A stretch of 6,126 bases of DNA, taken from NCBI GenBank assembly GCA_030599515.1, contig JAUVNV010000153.1, positions 1 to 6,126 on the forward strand, in the 5' to 3' direction. Within the stretch, counting starts at the first letter, position 1, and every line of letters starts with the position of its first letter. The stretch is from Acidimicrobiia bacterium. Its GTDB lineage: Bacteria > Actinomycetota > Acidimicrobiia > Spongiisociales > UBA5794. The translations under genes and the position numbers were made by a program. Positions 5,695 through 6,126 of this stretch are shown one piece after another. The notes under the pieces were generated by a model that saw only the letters and a list, made by a program, of their open reading frames with translations, was not told the DNA's origin and did not search any database.

Positions 5695-6126
5695 GTGCAA
5701 GGCCCAACTCGTATCGCCTACGCCGCAGGACGGCACGCATCGATCGCCCTTGTGGGGGCCACCGCTGCGGTCGCCCTCATGTATGCGGCGACTCCGTTTC
5801 TCATCCCCGTGATCGCCGAGCGATACGGCGTATCTGAAGGCGCCGTCGGTGCAGTCTCAGTCGCCCAGGTCGGGGCGTTCGCTGCCGCCAACTTCATCCT
5901 GCCGCGCCTTCTGACGCCGAACGGACGGATCCTGAGGGTCGCCGCTGCCGCTCTTCTCCTCCTGAACATCGCCAGTGCGGTGCCGAGCATCTACACCGTG
6001 CTCGTCGCGATTCGTCTCGTGGCGGGCTTCGCCGCGGGTGCGATGACGTGGCTTACGTGGACGAGCGCGATGCAGGAACGCACGTCAATGGCAGCGGTGG
6101 CCTCGACGGGTCCCCTGACCGTCCTC
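5695..6126 (+). CDS. Major facilitator superfamily transporter (3' truncated)
   Basis: The first 144 codons are present and the frame continues past the window edge. Four hydrophobic segments are visible: about residues 15-40, 48-70, 79-98 and 99-125. The loop after helix 2 (RLLTPNGRILR, 71-81) sits where the MFS motif A would be but is degenerate. R108 in RLVAGFAAGAM starts helix 4, as in many MFS drug or sugar exporters. This half-pattern fits the N-terminal domain of a 12-helix MFS permease; the substrate is unknown. The GTG at 5695 is the first usable in-frame start after a long open stretch that holds no ATG, GTG or TTG; ATG 5779 would cut into helix 1. No clear ribosome binding site precedes the GTG, so a leaderless transcript is possible. 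The gene diverges from the SRPBCC operon and may export or import the compound that the operon handles (inference). Confidence 0.75.
   Translation, partial: MQGPTRIAYAAGRHASIALVGATAAVALMYAATPFLIPVIAERYGVSEGAVGAVSVAQVGAFAAANFILPRLLTPNGRILRVAAAALLLLNIASAVPSIYTVLVAIRLVAGFAAGAMTWLTWTSAMQERTSMAAVASTGPLTVL

Overview
The window is GC-rich throughout, with G/C-rich third positions and actinobacterial-looking proteins. It contains no RNA gene, insertion sequence, CRISPR array or other mobile element that I can see. The best guess is a chromosomal segment of a high-GC Gram-positive, possibly an uncultured Actinobacteriota lineage such as Acidimicrobiia. This rests on overall character and is not provable from the sequence. 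Both ends cut through genes.

Left region (1-1950, plus strand): a respiratory pair. The first gene, cut at its 5' end, is a multiheme cytochrome c of the octaheme tetrathionate reductase (OTR) family, with seven CXXCH sites visible and a C-terminal membrane anchor. Its stop overlaps the start of a four-helix di-heme cytochrome b with the histidine pattern of formate dehydrogenase FdnI. Together they look like a quinol-oxidising membrane module that feeds electrons to an extracytoplasmic multiheme reductase. A strong hairpin terminator follows.

Middle region (1951-3657, plus strand): a ten-helix anion channel/transporter of the TehA/SLAC1/Ssu1 (TDT) family with its own ribosome binding site, then a hairpin, then a DUF1801 protein of unknown function. 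The TDT protein could move an anion linked to the reductase chemistry, for example sulfite, but that is inference from proximity.

Right region (3658-5548, minus strand): a compact three-gene unit read right to left: a SRPBCC/AHSA1-like protein, a zinc-dependent medium-chain alcohol dehydrogenase (4-base overlap) and a small cupin (23 bases further on). It converges on the DUF1801 gene with only 6 bases between the stops. The likely theme is metabolism or detoxification of a small organic compound; the substrate is unknown.

Far right (5549-6126): a 146-base divergent intergenic region with a perfect 7-bp dyad covering the SRPBCC ribosome binding site and a G-rich run. It is followed by the first 144 codons of a major facilitator superfamily transporter that runs off the window.

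The most notable item is the membrane-anchored OTR-type cytochrome with its dedicated cytochrome b. The rest is fairly ordinary accessory metabolism, and I see no convincing evidence of a wholly new system.
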